From Artocarpus heterophyllus (Eukaryota; Streptophyta; Magnoliopsida; Rosales; Moraceae): a stretch of DNA of 64,000 nt. Where the stretch lies: contig CM046330.1 of the NCBI GenBank assembly GCA_025403435.1, positions 23,747,507-23,811,506 on the forward strand. The letters run 5' to 3'. The number at the start of each line of letters is the position of its first letter. Positions within the stretch are counted from its first letter, which is position 1. Of this stretch, positions 48,149 through 60,302 are shown piece after piece. The position numbers were made by a program, and so were the translations under genes. A model generated the notes under the pieces. That model ran no database searches and was not told where the DNA came from. It was given only the letters and a program-made list of their open reading frames with translations.

Positions 48149-50115
48149 TGTAACACCCGTATTTTTAACGGGCATAATTTTGTAAAATTTAATGAATAAA
48201 ATGTGACTATTTAAAATTACTAAGTTGTTTATGATCATTTAAAAAAAATACCATTTTAGTATTTTCTTACCAAGTCTTCCTAAGAAACATTCAAAACTTG
48301 CCAACACTTACTTCTACCAATCTTGTCTCCCTAAATTATTGCTCAATTATATAGACTTCTTCTCATTTTGCTAAAGGTATCCGAAGGGGACATTGAATTA
48401 TTTTCCGTCAATTCATAGAAGACATGGAGATATTTTCTCAACCACCTAATTAATTATTTCCTTATCTTCTTCTATAATTCACTCCAATTATCCCCTCAAT
48501 TATGTTGGCATTATTTGCTAAAAGTCTTCATGGGAGACAAGATGATATTTTCCTTTAAGACTCTTTTGTTTCTTCTTACAACTTTTCCCCGTAAACATCC
48601 CATTCCTCTTAAGCATTTTGATATCTTTTTATTTAACTATCACCACCTTCTTCTCTAGTTCTCATTCTCTCCCTTCTCACTTCAAATTTCTAACTAAAGA
48701 CATAGAGCACAAAGCTCTCTTTGTGGCCAAGACAATTATAATTCCCAACCATGATCGAGTCGGTTTTAAAGTTAATTCAAGCTTGATTGATAACCCAAAC
48801 TTTGGTGCTTTTCAAAGAAGTTTTGAGGTAGGTTTTCTTTAATCTAAACTTAGTTTTTAGTATGCATTTTCTCCATGTTTAATGCATAAAAATACTTTAA
48901 TGGCACTAGTAGACGGGTTTACACATAACTCACTTATGAATGTGATTATACGTTGTGCTTTAGTTTTAATTGTCCTTATGCATGCCTTAGGGTCAAGGAT
49001 GTGTGGAGCTAACATTAATTGATTCTAGGATTAAAAGATTGTTGATAAGCTTGAAAGGTAGGGATTCTATTACTCATTTTTGTGAGGTTTTTATAGAATT
49101 AAAATTGATTGTTTTGCCGCAATATATATATATCTATGTTGAACTGATATTATATGAGTATCACATATGAAACTATGACATGGACTCGTCTTGTATTGTA
49201 CGGCGAGGAACATAATGAATTGACACATGTTATAAATTGAGAAGCATGGTTAGGAAAACTGACTCTATTAATAATGATTTAATATAGAGAAATGGTGAGA
49301 CATGAAGAGGGCGGCGGTTACGTCCTTGGGCATGAATACCCAAAAAGGTAAAATAGGGGGAAGGTGATGACGCTTCCTTGGGTTGAAAGTCCCAGAACAC
49401 ACTGTATAGGAATTGATTTGGTGAGGACTCGGGGCTTGATGTCCCCTCACCGGAACACCCTTGGAATGTTTATAGGGTGATCAAGTGCGCCCATTTGGGT
49501 TTCGATGAGTTGAGTGATACTCAATTTAACATGGATACCTAGAAACAATGATGATTGGTAATATTTGTATAAATGTGTAATTATGACACTTGGTAATGAT
49601 TAACTACGGTATCCATAAGATGTGATCATAATAAACCTCATAATCTGGAATATGATGTAACCTACTAACCATGCAGTTTTTAATGTGGTAATGGATAAAC
49701 CATAAGGTGAGTCATGATTTCCCTACTGGGCATGTCGATGCTCATCCCTATCATATCTTCATATCTCAGGTGGAACTCAGTGCAACATATTTGAAGAGGA
49801 ATAAGCGAAAACAATCCTGCTGTTTTCGTGTTAGAAGACCCTGTTTAATTACAACTTATCTACAACATGTAAGAGTTGTATTATTTTTTTTTATGGCTGT
49901 GTTAAGTTATTTGGGAATTGTACTATGGTGATGATGACTGTAATTATATATATTTGGTGCTACACTAAAAACTGTGGTTTGTATTTAAAACGTTTATTTT
50001 TATTTTTCTTGTTGTTTAAAGACCCATGGGCATTGTTTAATTGATTTAAATAATATAAAATTTAAAATTATTTTTATTTATTTAAAACTGTTAACCCCCA
50101 CATAGGGGTGTTACA
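48149..50115 (+). repeat. 3' LTR of the chromovirus
   Basis: 1967 bp. Differences from the 5' LTR that I found: near 41449, 42141, 42536, four within 42545-42555, near 42673 and near 43206. Eight of these nine are transitions. Confidence 0.95.
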
Positions 50116-50120
50116 TGTTA

Positions 50121-50900
50121 TAAAACAGTTTATGACAATCGATCTCGTCCAACATACTATCAAAACAAGCAAGGCGTCCTAGATATCTAAGATTGGCTGT
50201 TAAAAGACAAATAGCTAGGTCGCCGACCCTTCGACCTAAATACCAACATTCCTCAATATGACTAACGCCAAGAAACTCCAAACCTTGAACGACAGAATCA
50301 AATATCTCGAGATGTCATGATGGTTAACTTTTTCAAGTCATATATAATGACCTCAGGGCTGCCATTTATAACATGGACATGCCTTCATGTAAGGACAACC
50401 CCTAAAAACAATACATTGCTAAGACAACATGTGTCCACTTACTTGTGACGCAAGAAAAAAGAAACACGTGAACACATGCGAATCCTAAAAAAAGATGACA
50501 GAAGAAAAATTATGAACATTATTGATTGGGCCTTGACCATAGGGGAGAATAAGTGGAAACCATATACCCAAAAAAAGAATGTGATGTATTAAAATCAGAT
50601 GAATGATGAGATAATCCTCTGATTATGGTAGGTCTAAGTATAAATAGAATATAACATCTCATAAAGAGAACCCCATCTCTCCCTATTCAACACTCTCTCA
50701 CTAAAATTACTTTCTGGACTGTTCCGTTAATATTTTCATTGTTGTGCGTTGTAGTGTCTTTTGTAAGACAACCTCCAATTCCCCTCAAGAAGGATGATGA
50801 AGCTGGTAGAACAAGTTTGATGTTGGAGATCCACCCCAACAAGTGTGTTATATATTCATTGATTGTATTACATTAACCTCATGGTTAAAATAGTCTTTTT
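50121..50900. mobile_element. Degraded LTR-like sequence
   Basis: This stretch has a TATA-like GTATAAATAG (about 50639-50648), AACACTCTCTCACTAAAATTAC, and a CAACCTCCAATTCCCCTCAAG tail. These are phrases typical of the 3' part of Tat/Retand-type Gypsy LTRs in plants. No element boundary or target duplication was found. The chromovirus inserted immediately upstream of it. Confidence 0.4.
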
Positions 50901-51084
50901 CTTTCACCTGAAAATTGAGTGAATTTAGTTCATTAAAAAAACAAAAGCAGTTAAAATGAAATTTACTTACAGGATGGTGGTAGTCGCGTTAAGTTTCTGA
51001 AAATGGGTTGCAATGTGGCATTATAAAATACTTTAAAAAAAAAAAAAGGACCTTCCTTGAGCGCGCTCTCTCTCTCTAACAGAC

Positions 51085-51588
51085 ATGAGTTTAGCAGTTC
51101 ATCTCCTCCAATATCTCCCGCCAATGTCTTCCAAACAGAGGCTGAAGCCTTCAACACCAGCTCATAACACCACGCTAAAGTCGAGAAGAGCTTCATCTCC
51201 TTGTGTTACAGCTTCCTCTTCAACAACAAGTGGCAGAGGAAGAAAAGGCCCAGATGATTACCACGCCACTCTCAAAGCTCTCAACTCTAAAGGCCGCTTT
51301 CCAAGAAAATCTCTCGGCCAGGTGTAATTTCCCCCCACACTCTCGTTCTGTTTGTTTCCCTAGAAAAAGAAAAACAAATCACACCCTGGGCAATTGAGTG
51401 TGTTTTGTTACTACTATAAGAACTAAAGTTTGCAAAACATTTTTTATTTTGTACAAGTCTTACATAATCTGCTTATAAAGTTTGTCTTTATTTTTGTTTC
51501 TGGAGTGGCTTTGTTTAAATTTTTGTCGTAAGTTGTTAAATTTGGTTGGGACATTTTGTCGAGCATTTTGTAGACGTTGCGGAAGAAG

Positions 51589-51623
<35 letters not shown>

Positions 51624-54600
51624 TATATCGTTTTCACGGGTTCTAGGAATATTTGCAGCACTACATGTTGAACTCGGAGATCAACGAGCAGCTAGCTAGG
51701 GCGGCTGACGTCGGTGATGGTGATTTGGTGGTAGAAATTGGGCCAGGAACGGGCTCTTTAACTAACGTTCTTATTGATGCTGGTGCTTATGTCATAGCAA
51801 TTGAAAAGGTTAGAGTTCTATGTTTTGAACTCCACATGTACATCAAAATTTTATTCTAGTTTACCTTAGTGGCAAAGCAAGGAAATATTTTCAGTGGGGT
51901 AATTTTAAAAAAGAAGTAGAGAGGATTTTTTATTGAATGTGAAAGTGTGTTCTTAATTGTTGAGGGAAGGTGCAATTATAATTTTTCTGATAAATTGGGC
52001 CACTTGAAGTTTTAGAACAATTTTTGGGATGAAAATCATATTTATAAGATCCGTTTCTGAGCATCTATTTGGCCGATATAACGTAAGATTTATATTTTTG
52101 CCAGCTTTGATTCATAGCACTAAAGTTGACCATAGATTTTTTAAGTTCAATGGAGATAATCATCTGTCTAATGTGTAAAAAGTTGAAACTCTGCAAAACC
52201 AATCAACAATTATAGGGTAAAAATCATATTTTTGAAACCTAAGTAGGGCATGTGCCCGCATTCGTTATTATGTGGTTCCGCCACTGGTTTACCTGATAAA
52301 TCATGCCGTTACTGCCTCTTTCCTTACCATTTGAAATTCCTCCAACTTTTTGGGATATTTTTTATTTGCATTATCTGGATGGGAGTATAGACTTATTTGG
52401 TGCTGGTGCAATGTGTATGCGGTTCAGGATCCACACATGGCTGCTCTTGTGAGTGCAAGATTTGCAGACTCTGACCGTTTGAAGGTAAGCTATATTTTCA
52501 TGATAAAATTGAGCTTAAGGGATAAGCTTAGCATCATTTATCTAGATTCATTATTAGTTTTAATAACATGATCTCTCTCACCAACGTTGTGGGGCATGTA
52601 TTTTCAAAATGACACAGGTCACACGACTAGGACTAAATTATAACTTTGACATCTTGCACAACCAAGGAAATGAGCTCACGATACTAGAACTTTTTTGCAA
52701 TACTATAGCTTCGTTGTTGTGTACAGCGCGTTAGTGTCCTTTTATAAATCTCATTGAAGAAAGTACAGTTAATTTTTGGCATTTACAAGGACTTTCTTCT
52801 CCGTCGTATCGCGGTTTAATTTCAGCTTATTGTCACTAATTTGTGCGCTTAAATTCTCTGTCATGTTCATTTCAGTTCTTTAATATTACTCATCATCCTA
52901 TATCTTTCTGAAGCTCCACATAAGAAATATCACAAGTTTGATGGTTTCAGGACTCAATGTTAGAAACATATTTTTCTACTTATTTAATTGAAACGTGAAA
53001 CTTGTAGGTTATAAATGAGGACTTCCTCAAATGTCATATTCGGTCACATGTGCTATCAGTATTGGAAAGTGCAAAGTCATCGGATTTGAATTCAAGATAT
53101 GCAAAAGTGAGAGAAGTAGAACTCTACTTCATCTGCATATGTCTTTCCGTAGAATCTCTCTTGTAAAATTCTTATCATTTATTTTGGGTTATTGCGACAT
53201 TACTTAGTAATTTAGTTTATATGCTTGTTATACCATGAACTTTTGGATTATTGTCTTATGTGCCCCCGAATTTTACAGCCATTCCCACTTTATCTCCGAT
53301 TCTAAAAAACTCACACTTTACTAATTCAAACTTTAAATTAGTCTCACTTAACCTCGTCTAATACAATTCCTGTTAAGTATGTTTAGAAACTGATGTCTTT
53401 GAATTTGGGATGAAAGAGGCATTCCAATTATTTAAAAAAAAATTGTAGATTGACAAAACAAGGAGGAAATTGTTCTCTTTATCTGTCTTTGAAAATCTGG
53501 AGATGAAAATTTCTCACCTTGGAGTCTGATACTGTGGTAATTAACATCATGTACTTCTAGTTCTGCTTAAATGTGTTTCCATCTTGCAGGCGGTCGCAAA
53601 TATACCATTTAACATAAGTACGGACATAGTTAAACAACTTCTTCCAATGGGTGACATCTTCTCAGAAGTAGTTCTCTTACTTCAGGTTGGTAATTTTCGC
53701 TCCAGTGTTCATACAGAAGTTTCACTATAAACGTTATTGGTCGCTTAAGTTTGTTTCTTGATGAAGTCCTTTCACTTTTTGCCCATGTTAAGATCATATT
53801 CTATTTTTTTAATCCCCTAAGCCAGTCTGTAATCAGAAACTGCCTCGTTTGTTGGTTGGCTCCAGCAATCAAGGTGAAAAGGACAATCTAGAATGAGAAA
53901 TAATTGGGCTTTTGAATGTGTATCCTTAATTTGGTTATGCTTAAAATAATTCCAGGAGGAGACAGCATTACGCTTAGTGGAATCATCTTTGCGGACGCCT
54001 GAATACCGACCGATCAATATCTTTGTCAAGTTTTATTCAGGTTTCTCCTCAATTTGTTAGTTTTCCTTTTTTGGTTGCATTCATTTCACATAATGTTATA
54101 TTGAACAGAACATAAAATGACTTTTAATCACCTTTGTACAGAAGATTGAGCTGACTAACTCAGAAATAACCATGCGTGCCTTTTTCTTAAGGTCCCATAA
54201 TGGTTGACTAACCTTAGTTGAAGGATATACAAGATAAAAGCAATACATGTGAAAAATTGGCACTTGACAACTCGCTCTTCTATACGAACAAATTTTCTGC
54301 GACATTTTGCATTGTTTTTCTATTGATTTTAGGTTTCTGTCGTGAATTTCCATTACAGATCCTGAATTCAAACTTAAGGTGTCGAGGACAAATTTCTTCC
54401 CCCAGCCTAATGTAGGTATTTTTGTTTTTAAACACAAATAAAGATATAGACTATTCAGTGCTTTCAACCTTTCTCTCTCTTTCTTTTTTTTTTTTTCTTT
54501 GAGGAATGTAGGGTATGTGCTAATATTTTTACTAGGAGCACTAATCAAATGCCCATAAATAACTGCATTAACTTGATGTTTATATCTCAATCTTATGATC

Positions 54601-56250
54601 AAACCAGATCCAGTTTATGGCGTTAGTTTGAACTATTTCACAGCACTGAAGGAATACATTAAATAATTGCCTTCATAGATTATACTTAAATAGCTGAATC
54701 ATGTGATATCTCAACATGTGTGTGCTAGACGTGGTGAAAGTAGACCCTTGCTAAGTTTTCAATAGTAGAAACCAAATCTAGCCATTCTTTGATGTAAATG
54801 CTAATGCCAATCCTATATTTGGCATAAGAAAGAGTTAAAATGACATATTTAATATGTTTTTCTATTATGTGCCTTAATGCATAATGCTATTTTAAGTGTT
54901 ATATTTACTTTTTGTTGTAATTAAGCTTTGAGAATTATAAAATGAGAATATTTATGAGGTGTTTGGCACAGTAGTTCGAACTATCTATAGTATAAAGCTC
55001 TTAACAGCTACAATATAAAGCAGGAACCAAGTACAATATAAAGCTCTCTGCAATTACAGTGTTTTGAATAAAAAATGGTTCAAACCATTGGGATGAACAA
55101 CTCTCCCAAACGCCCTATTAATTTATACATTATTTGAAAATGACAATGTCATAATTGTTATGTAAAAAGGTCAACATGTAAACCAATATACAACCAAATG
55201 CTAAAATTTGGCCTATGTTGTATTTGGTGCCATACTTGTCACCAAGCATAAGATGTATCGAATTTGACATTTAAGTATAATATTGTATTGAAGAGTGATT
55301 TCTCTTACCTGAATTTCAAAGTTTGGCATTGGCATAGAAATTTAGCATTGCATTGAAGATGCTCTTGGGCATAAAGCTTATTGAATAATGAAGCTCATTA
55401 TTCCCCATTTTCCTTGGCATTTCATTGGAGCTAAAAAAAAAAAAGAAGTGGTTCTTCTCCAGGGACAGGATGAGTTAGATTTGGTTTTAATTTCCATTTT
55501 TTTTAATTTTTATTTTTATTAGAGTATAATTAATTAACCTTCCAATTCTGGATTTTTTGCTTCAACTTAGTAGTGTTTTCCCAGTGTTCTTTTTATGAAT
55601 TTAGGCTGACCTAATGCTGCAACAGGTTGATGCTGCTATTGTTAAATTTAGGCTAAAGCGAGCTGAAGACTACCCCTCAGTTGCCTGCACTACAAGCTTC
55701 TTTTCAATGGTACTTCAGTTTCTGAAATAATCCCAGATTTTACTTTCACTACTGCTTTAATGTACAAGATATTGAATCCCTGTGCTCACTCAAATGCCAG
55801 AGATTTATTCTACACGTGTGCTATATATTTTAAATCCTAAACATTATACGTTCACACACACGCACAACCTAAGACCACCTGAAGTGCATGAATTATTTTA
55901 TGTCGTCTGAATCAACAATCTTTCTCTGCTAAGTTGCTCTACTTATTTATTGGTGAAGATCAATTCCGCTTTCAACGGGAAACGCAAGATGTTGCGTAGA
56001 TCACTTCAGCACATCTGCTCATCCACCGAGATCGAGACTGCTCTCGGGAGCGTTGGCCTTCCACCGACGGTATAAATCGTCTGAAGTTATTTCTTCTTGT
56101 ACTTGATTAACTATTTTATCATAGCATTCAAATTCTTGACTCATTCATTTACAATTATCCTATTTATTTTTGTAGTCAAGACCTGGAGAGCTGACCCTGG
56201 ATGATTTTGTGAAGCTTCATAATGTGATCATGGAAACCTCATTATTCTAA
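51085..56250 (+). CDS. PFC1: Plastid rRNA adenine dimethyltransferase (PALEFACE1/KsgA family), 348 aa, 10 exons
   Basis: Exons by GT-AG: 51085-51321, 51659-51808, 52428-52484, 53008-53106, 53590-53685, 53956-54040, 54359-54411, 55626-55709, 55959-56069, 56176-56250 (1047 nt, in frame). The family N6-dimethylates two adjacent adenines near the 3' end of small-subunit rRNA using SAM. The Ser/Thr/Arg-rich first 60 residues look like a chloroplast transit peptide. Then come RKSLGQHYMLN, the SAM motif VVEIGPGTGSL (GPGTG at 107-111), and the catalytic NIPF motif (185-188, ANIPFNIST). The C-terminal helical domain (KRKMLRRSLQHIC, LTLDDFVKLHN) is present. The plastid type (PFC1) fits better than the nucleolar DIM1A or mitochondrial DIM1B paralogues because of the N-terminus and length. 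No damage seen. Confidence 0.93.
51591..51623. repeat. (CT)n(TA)n microsatellite in intron 1 of PFC1
   Basis: CT repeats run directly into TA repeats about 35 bp before the exon 2 acceptor at 51659. Confidence 0.85.
54958..55114. mobile_element. MITE of about 157 bp in PFC1 intron 7
   Basis: The left end GGTGTTTGGCACAGTAGTTCGAAC pairs with the reverse complement of the right end, GGCGTTTGGGAGAGTTGTTCATCC. The interior repeats ACAATATAAAGC. No target duplication was settled. Intron 7 is the longest of the gene (54412-55625) and this insertion contributes to it. Confidence 0.5.
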
Positions 56251-56691
56251 TGGTTTTTCCAAAGTTTGCTTCCAGTGAACAATGTGGATTATAGAAGGCT
56301 AACATTTGGATATATAATATCAAGGGCTCTAGTAAGGCTTTATAAGGTGCATGTACATTCAATTAACCCATGAATAGTGAAAGCAAAGCTGGAGAAGTTC
56401 TTTGATTGTTTGTCATGGCTGAAGGATTGAATGGAAAATGAAGATGGGCAATCCAGAATGTTCGAGACGAATCAAGGGCTTGGCAGCAAATGTTCACGTT
56501 GGTCACATCCTCTCTTGTCCCAGAAAAGAAATTTCTAGAAATTGAGGTTCAATAAGTTACATCACTAATTTTTGTATCACATGATGTCATATAGTGACAT
56601 TAATAATTGTAAATCAGTTTAGCAGGCTTCAAAGTGTGCAATTTCCTTCTTATCTCCTATTACATAAATCTTTACAGTTTTTAAACTCACT

Positions 56692-56728
<37 letters not shown>
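56692..56728. repeat. (TA)n microsatellite between PFC1 and the convergent gene
   Basis: About 18 TA repeats. The surrounding 56251-56982 stretch holds the 3' flanks of two convergent genes and nothing else I can support. Confidence 0.85.
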
Positions 56729-56731
<3 letters not shown>

Positions 56732-56982
56732 TTTGACATGATATTACGGTTAAAAACCGTGTCAATTGGTACCCAGAGGAATTTCAATGGAGGAGAATCA
56801 AGAGAAAGAAACCCATTGTTTTTACATTCACATAACTTAAAAGTAACAAAATTTTCCCCAAAAGGGAATAAAGAGCTTAACAAGTTTCTAATCATGTCAT
56901 ATATGTTCTTTCTAGTTTATTGAATTGAATTTGAAAATAAGAACCTGAAGAATAGCATAGCTCAGAGTTAAAAATTGTTCTA

Positions 56983-57489
56983 TCAGCCATGAAACTGATA
57001 AACAAGCTCCAAAGCCCTCAACCTGGTGGCATAAGGATCAAAACCCAAACCATCAGTGACCGGTCGAAACCCGTCGTCGTCGAACCTTTTCTCCTCCGGA
57101 GAAAGCCGCCGTTTCCGCCGCTTGTTCTTAATAAAGCAATTCCTCATCCTCTCCTCCACTCCATCCACAATCCCTCTGGAATTGACCTGATCAACGTCAT
57201 CGTCGTTTTCGTTTTCGTCTTCATCGTCATCGGCGAGCTGCATCGGGTCAGCTACGGCGGAGGAGAGGGAATTCTCAGGGGGAGGAGGGAGGAGGGGAAG
57301 GCGGAATTGGGGGCGGGAGAGAAAGGCGGAGAGGTGGTTGTGGGCGTGGTGGAGAGAGGAGTGGATTTGGAGGAGGTGGGAAGTCTCCGCCGTGGATGGG
57401 AGCTGTTTGGCCGCCATCGTTGCTTGCTCCAGGGAGACTATAAGCTCCGCTAATGATGATGGTGACGGTGATGGTGGTGGTTCCGCCAT
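56983..57489 (-). CDS. Conserved plant protein of unknown function, 168 aa
   Basis: Intronless minus-strand frame. I chose the start at 57489 (MAEPPPSPSPSSLAELI), although the frame extends upstream to 57696; the upstream 69 residues look like translated 5' UTR. Residues about 10-60 form a Leu/His-rich helical segment (LIVSLEQATMAAKQLP, HLLQIHSSLHHAHNHLSAFL). Then come a Pro-rich stretch, an acidic run (about 102-116, DDDEDENENDDDVD), a VEERMRNCFIKNKRRKRRLSP basic segment that may be a nuclear signal, and a C-terminal FDPYATRLRALELVYQFHG. That end and the N-terminal helix recall an uncharacterised plant-specific family, judging from general memory. It converges on PFC1, 732 bp apart. No function is inferred. 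Confidence 0.75.
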   Translation of the reverse strand: MAEPPPSPSPSSLAELIVSLEQATMAAKQLPSTAETSHLLQIHSSLHHAHNHLSAFLSRPQFRLPLLPPPPENSLSSAVADPMQLADDDEDENENDDDVDQVNSRGIVDGVEERMRNCFIKNKRRKRRLSPEEKRFDDDGFRPVTDGLGFDPYATRLRALELVYQFHG

Positions 57490-57779
57490 GGATTTCAAAA
57501 TGTCTGAATCTCTGCTCTGAGTTCCCAGAGTTGTGATGGATTGAGTTTGGTTCCCTTGGTACTTTTTTAGTTTTAAGTTCTGTGAGTTGTGTACTGTTTG
57601 GTCTCTGGCGTCTTGGGAGTTTGGAGCAGTCGCAACTCGTATTCGTAAGTCCGGAAAGGAGAAGAGACTGTCTTGGAGATTCAACGGCGTCAACAAATTT
57701 GAAGTGTTATTTTAACTTATCAGCTCCAACACAAGTAGCAGGAAGCAACGTAAAGTTTTCACGTACTATAATATAATTC

Positions 57780-58690
57780 TAACTTGTTTCTCAAAATTTG
57801 TATTAACAGTACCAAAAATTTAAAAGATTAGGAATTTGCATATCAAAGTCTTTGAAAGGAGAATTAATGACGCCAACACATTAATAGTGTATTTACTTAC
57901 ACGTAATCGAAATGAGCATGAATCAGGGTGGACAATTCAGAATAGATAGAATTTGGAGTTAGGAATCAAAATCAGAATAAATTTTTTTACTTAGTTATAG
58001 GATTTGGAATTGGAGTCATTTCGAATCATATTCATGCATTTACTCGTGCCTAAAATTGAAATAAGCAGGTGTACACTTACTTATATGCCCTTTAATTGAA
58101 TTTTGTACGTTTCAATTTAAAAATAAATTGTAAATCTACTATAGTGATTTTAATCATAGTCCAAATAATTATACAACATTATATTAATAAAATAATAACT
58201 ATAAGTTGAGTAATTATTTAAAAAAACAAAAAAAAAAGATTGTGAAAACTTGAATAAAATAAATAAAAAATTAAACGTAAAGTGTCCAAAAGTAAAATAC
58301 ATTATTCATTTTAATAATAAATGAATATCACATTTATTATAATAAAGTTAATAATAGTTAGGCTAATGCTATAATATTTGATAAATAAAATAAAAATTTT
58401 ATGTCATGATTACAGTTTTTGAATTTTTTGAATTTAATATTTAGAAATAAAATAAGTATAAAGTAGTAATTTAATATTAATATAAGGATTGGGAGTCCTA
58501 ATCTAGAGGGGGGCATGGAATTGCCAATCCAATTCCACAGTCTCAAATTTGTGTGAGACACACCAATCTCACTCCCATTGTAAGATTTTTTTTTTAAAAA
58601 AAAAGCAAGTAAACATGGAATTGACTCCCATTCCTCACTCCTGTTCCCTAATAAGTAAACATCGTTCTTAAAATAAAAACCTAAAATGTC
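57780..58690. mobile_element. Probable hAT-type MITE (about 57890-58665)
   Basis: One side has GTATTTACTTACACGTAATCGAAATGAGCATG followed by GGAGTTAGGAATCAAAATCAG. The other side has CATTCCTCACTCCTGTTCCCTAATAAGTAAACATCG. These mirror each other as loosely inverted, as in the plant GTGTTTACTTRCC...GGAATGG family. The interior is AT-rich with no coding frame. The ends are approximate. Confidence 0.4.
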
Positions 58691-59079
58691 AAAGATTACA
58701 GTACTAGGAGACGTATGATGCGAAAAATCCTTTTAAGATATTACAGAGATTTAAAAACTTAAAATAAGTCCTATTGCACGTGCCTTTTTGTTAAATTAGT
58801 TGTGATATATGTTATTTATGTAGCTTATCTATCTGACAGTATATACAAATAGTTGGTGTATTCCATAGACTAATAATGAGTTGTTAAAAAAAGCTATACA
58901 CACAAACATGTCGATTCACTTATAATTTACACAACATAAACGCGTAACGTTTAAGTTCACTTTCTTTTTCTTTTTCACGTTATTGTCTTTTTGATGTTTT
59001 TTCATATGTATGAATTTCAATTATATTAGTAACTACGATTCTGAATTATATTATGAAGTATTCTTTTGTGCTTGAGAGT

Positions 59080-60060
59080 CTGGTACAGCTTTTCATATTT
59101 CTCATGATACCCTGTAACAATCACTAAAATTTAGAAAGTATTTTAAATAATTTTAATTTTGTATTTAAAAATAACAAAAATCCATACCATTATATCTAGA
59201 AGTTTTAGCCTGAACGCATGCAACTACAAGTCTTGTTACAACAATGCTTGAAATTTTAGCAGCTTCATTTGTAACAAATTGATTCCACATTGTGAACAAC
59301 ATTGGCTTTCGTCTAGCATTACATAAAGCAAAGAAAATATGATATCATATAATTAATATATAAATAATTTTAAAAAATGATAGTAAATTAACAAGAAATA
59401 TGATAGTAAGTTTAATACGTACTTTTTATTCACAAGGTAAATCTCCTGAATACTTGTTTGACCATATATTTTGTCCGGATTTCTTTGGTAGGTTTGGAAT
59501 GGAATGCTATTGCAGTGTTAACTGTCATTTAAACAAATTAAGATAGTAATGATAAACATAAATAGTGACTAAAAGAGTTTATAAATGTAAAAGCTTTAAT
59601 AGCTTACCAAAATTGGCATTTGGTAGCGCATATCTTTCCACATAATTTTCTACATCACTCATGCGTATAGAATTAGATTTGTGTGGATAGACAATCATTT
59701 CTTCCTCATCAGTTTCTTCTACTAATGTACTTCTATTAATGATCCATTCAAACTGATATTCAAATAGTTGAAATTCTGGTTTTAATTTCCTCAAAAAATC
59801 ATTGGAAATGTAATAAAATTATGATGATTTAAACGTGTTTAAAGCTCAATATCTCCTTCTAAAAGCGTTGCTTGTATTTTTATTCCATGCGGTCAAATAA
59901 ATACAACTATATATCATATAATGACATAAAAAACGAAATTATATGTTTTAGTAATTAAAAGAAAACATTTTGTTTGATAGAATGTATATACCTGTAAATT
60001 CACCAAAATTAACTTTTGGTATCTGTTTGGGTTTTCAAGGTTCTTTTCTTTAATCAGAAA
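59080..60060 (-). pseudogene. Relic of an RPA1-like / OB-fold nucleic-acid-binding protein
   Basis: Minus-strand pieces in order: about 59794-59600 (KPEFQLFEYQFEWIINRSTL, then VETD-like acidic text and SDVENYVERYALPN), about 59515-59430 (SIPFQTYQRNPDKIYGQTSI), and about 59310-59180 (KPMLFTMWNQFVTNEAAKIS then IVVTRLVVACVQAKTSRYNG). These recall successive blocks of plant RPA70-like or DUF223-type proteins (FELHF...TxIE, and LFTLWDQFAxNEG...VIVxRxKxxxYNG). Stops and frame changes separate them, and no start or end is recognisable. Such genes are common within Helitrons, but no Helitron end was found. Confidence 0.45.
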
Positions 60061-60302
60061 CCATTATTTTTGCAGTCTAACCTCTGTTGTCAGATGTACT
60101 TTCTTTTATTGGTTTCAATTGTCTTGCCATTTCTTCAAACTAAAAAGCAAAACAAAACAATAATTAAAAATATGAAATGTATTGTATTTTCAATTTCTAA
60201 ACTAATTACTGTTTTTTTTCATGAAGAATTAAAATAATATGGAAAAAGATAATATATGAATATAACAAAAGCTTCTTTTCAACTAAAGAAATAAGACAAA
60301 GG

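Larger units (their letters stand above)
41278..50115 (+). mobile_element. Complete Ty3/Gypsy chromovirus (Del/Tekay-like), 8.8 kb, TSD TGTTA
   Basis: LTRs of 1967 bp each (41278-43244 and 48149-50115) begin TGTAACACCCG and end GGGGTGTTACA. TGTTA flanks it at 41273-41277 and 50116-50120. A tRNA-Met-type primer site, one long gag-pol frame with a C-terminal chromodomain, and a purine tract are in canonical order. By eye the LTRs differ at about 9 sites (about 0.5%), so insertion is recent; at a commonly used plant rate this would be of the order of a few hundred thousand years or less. Two in-frame TAG codons make this copy non-autonomous as it stands. Confidence 0.95.

Noticed and set aside
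54096..54602. Minus-strand 168-codon frame
   Set aside because: Crosses PFC1 exon 7 and two introns; no homology seen and the plus-strand exon is certain.
56989..57453. Plus-strand 154-codon Gly/Glu-rich frame
   Set aside because: Shadow of the minus-strand gene ending at 56983; the minus frame has the coherent domain-like pattern.
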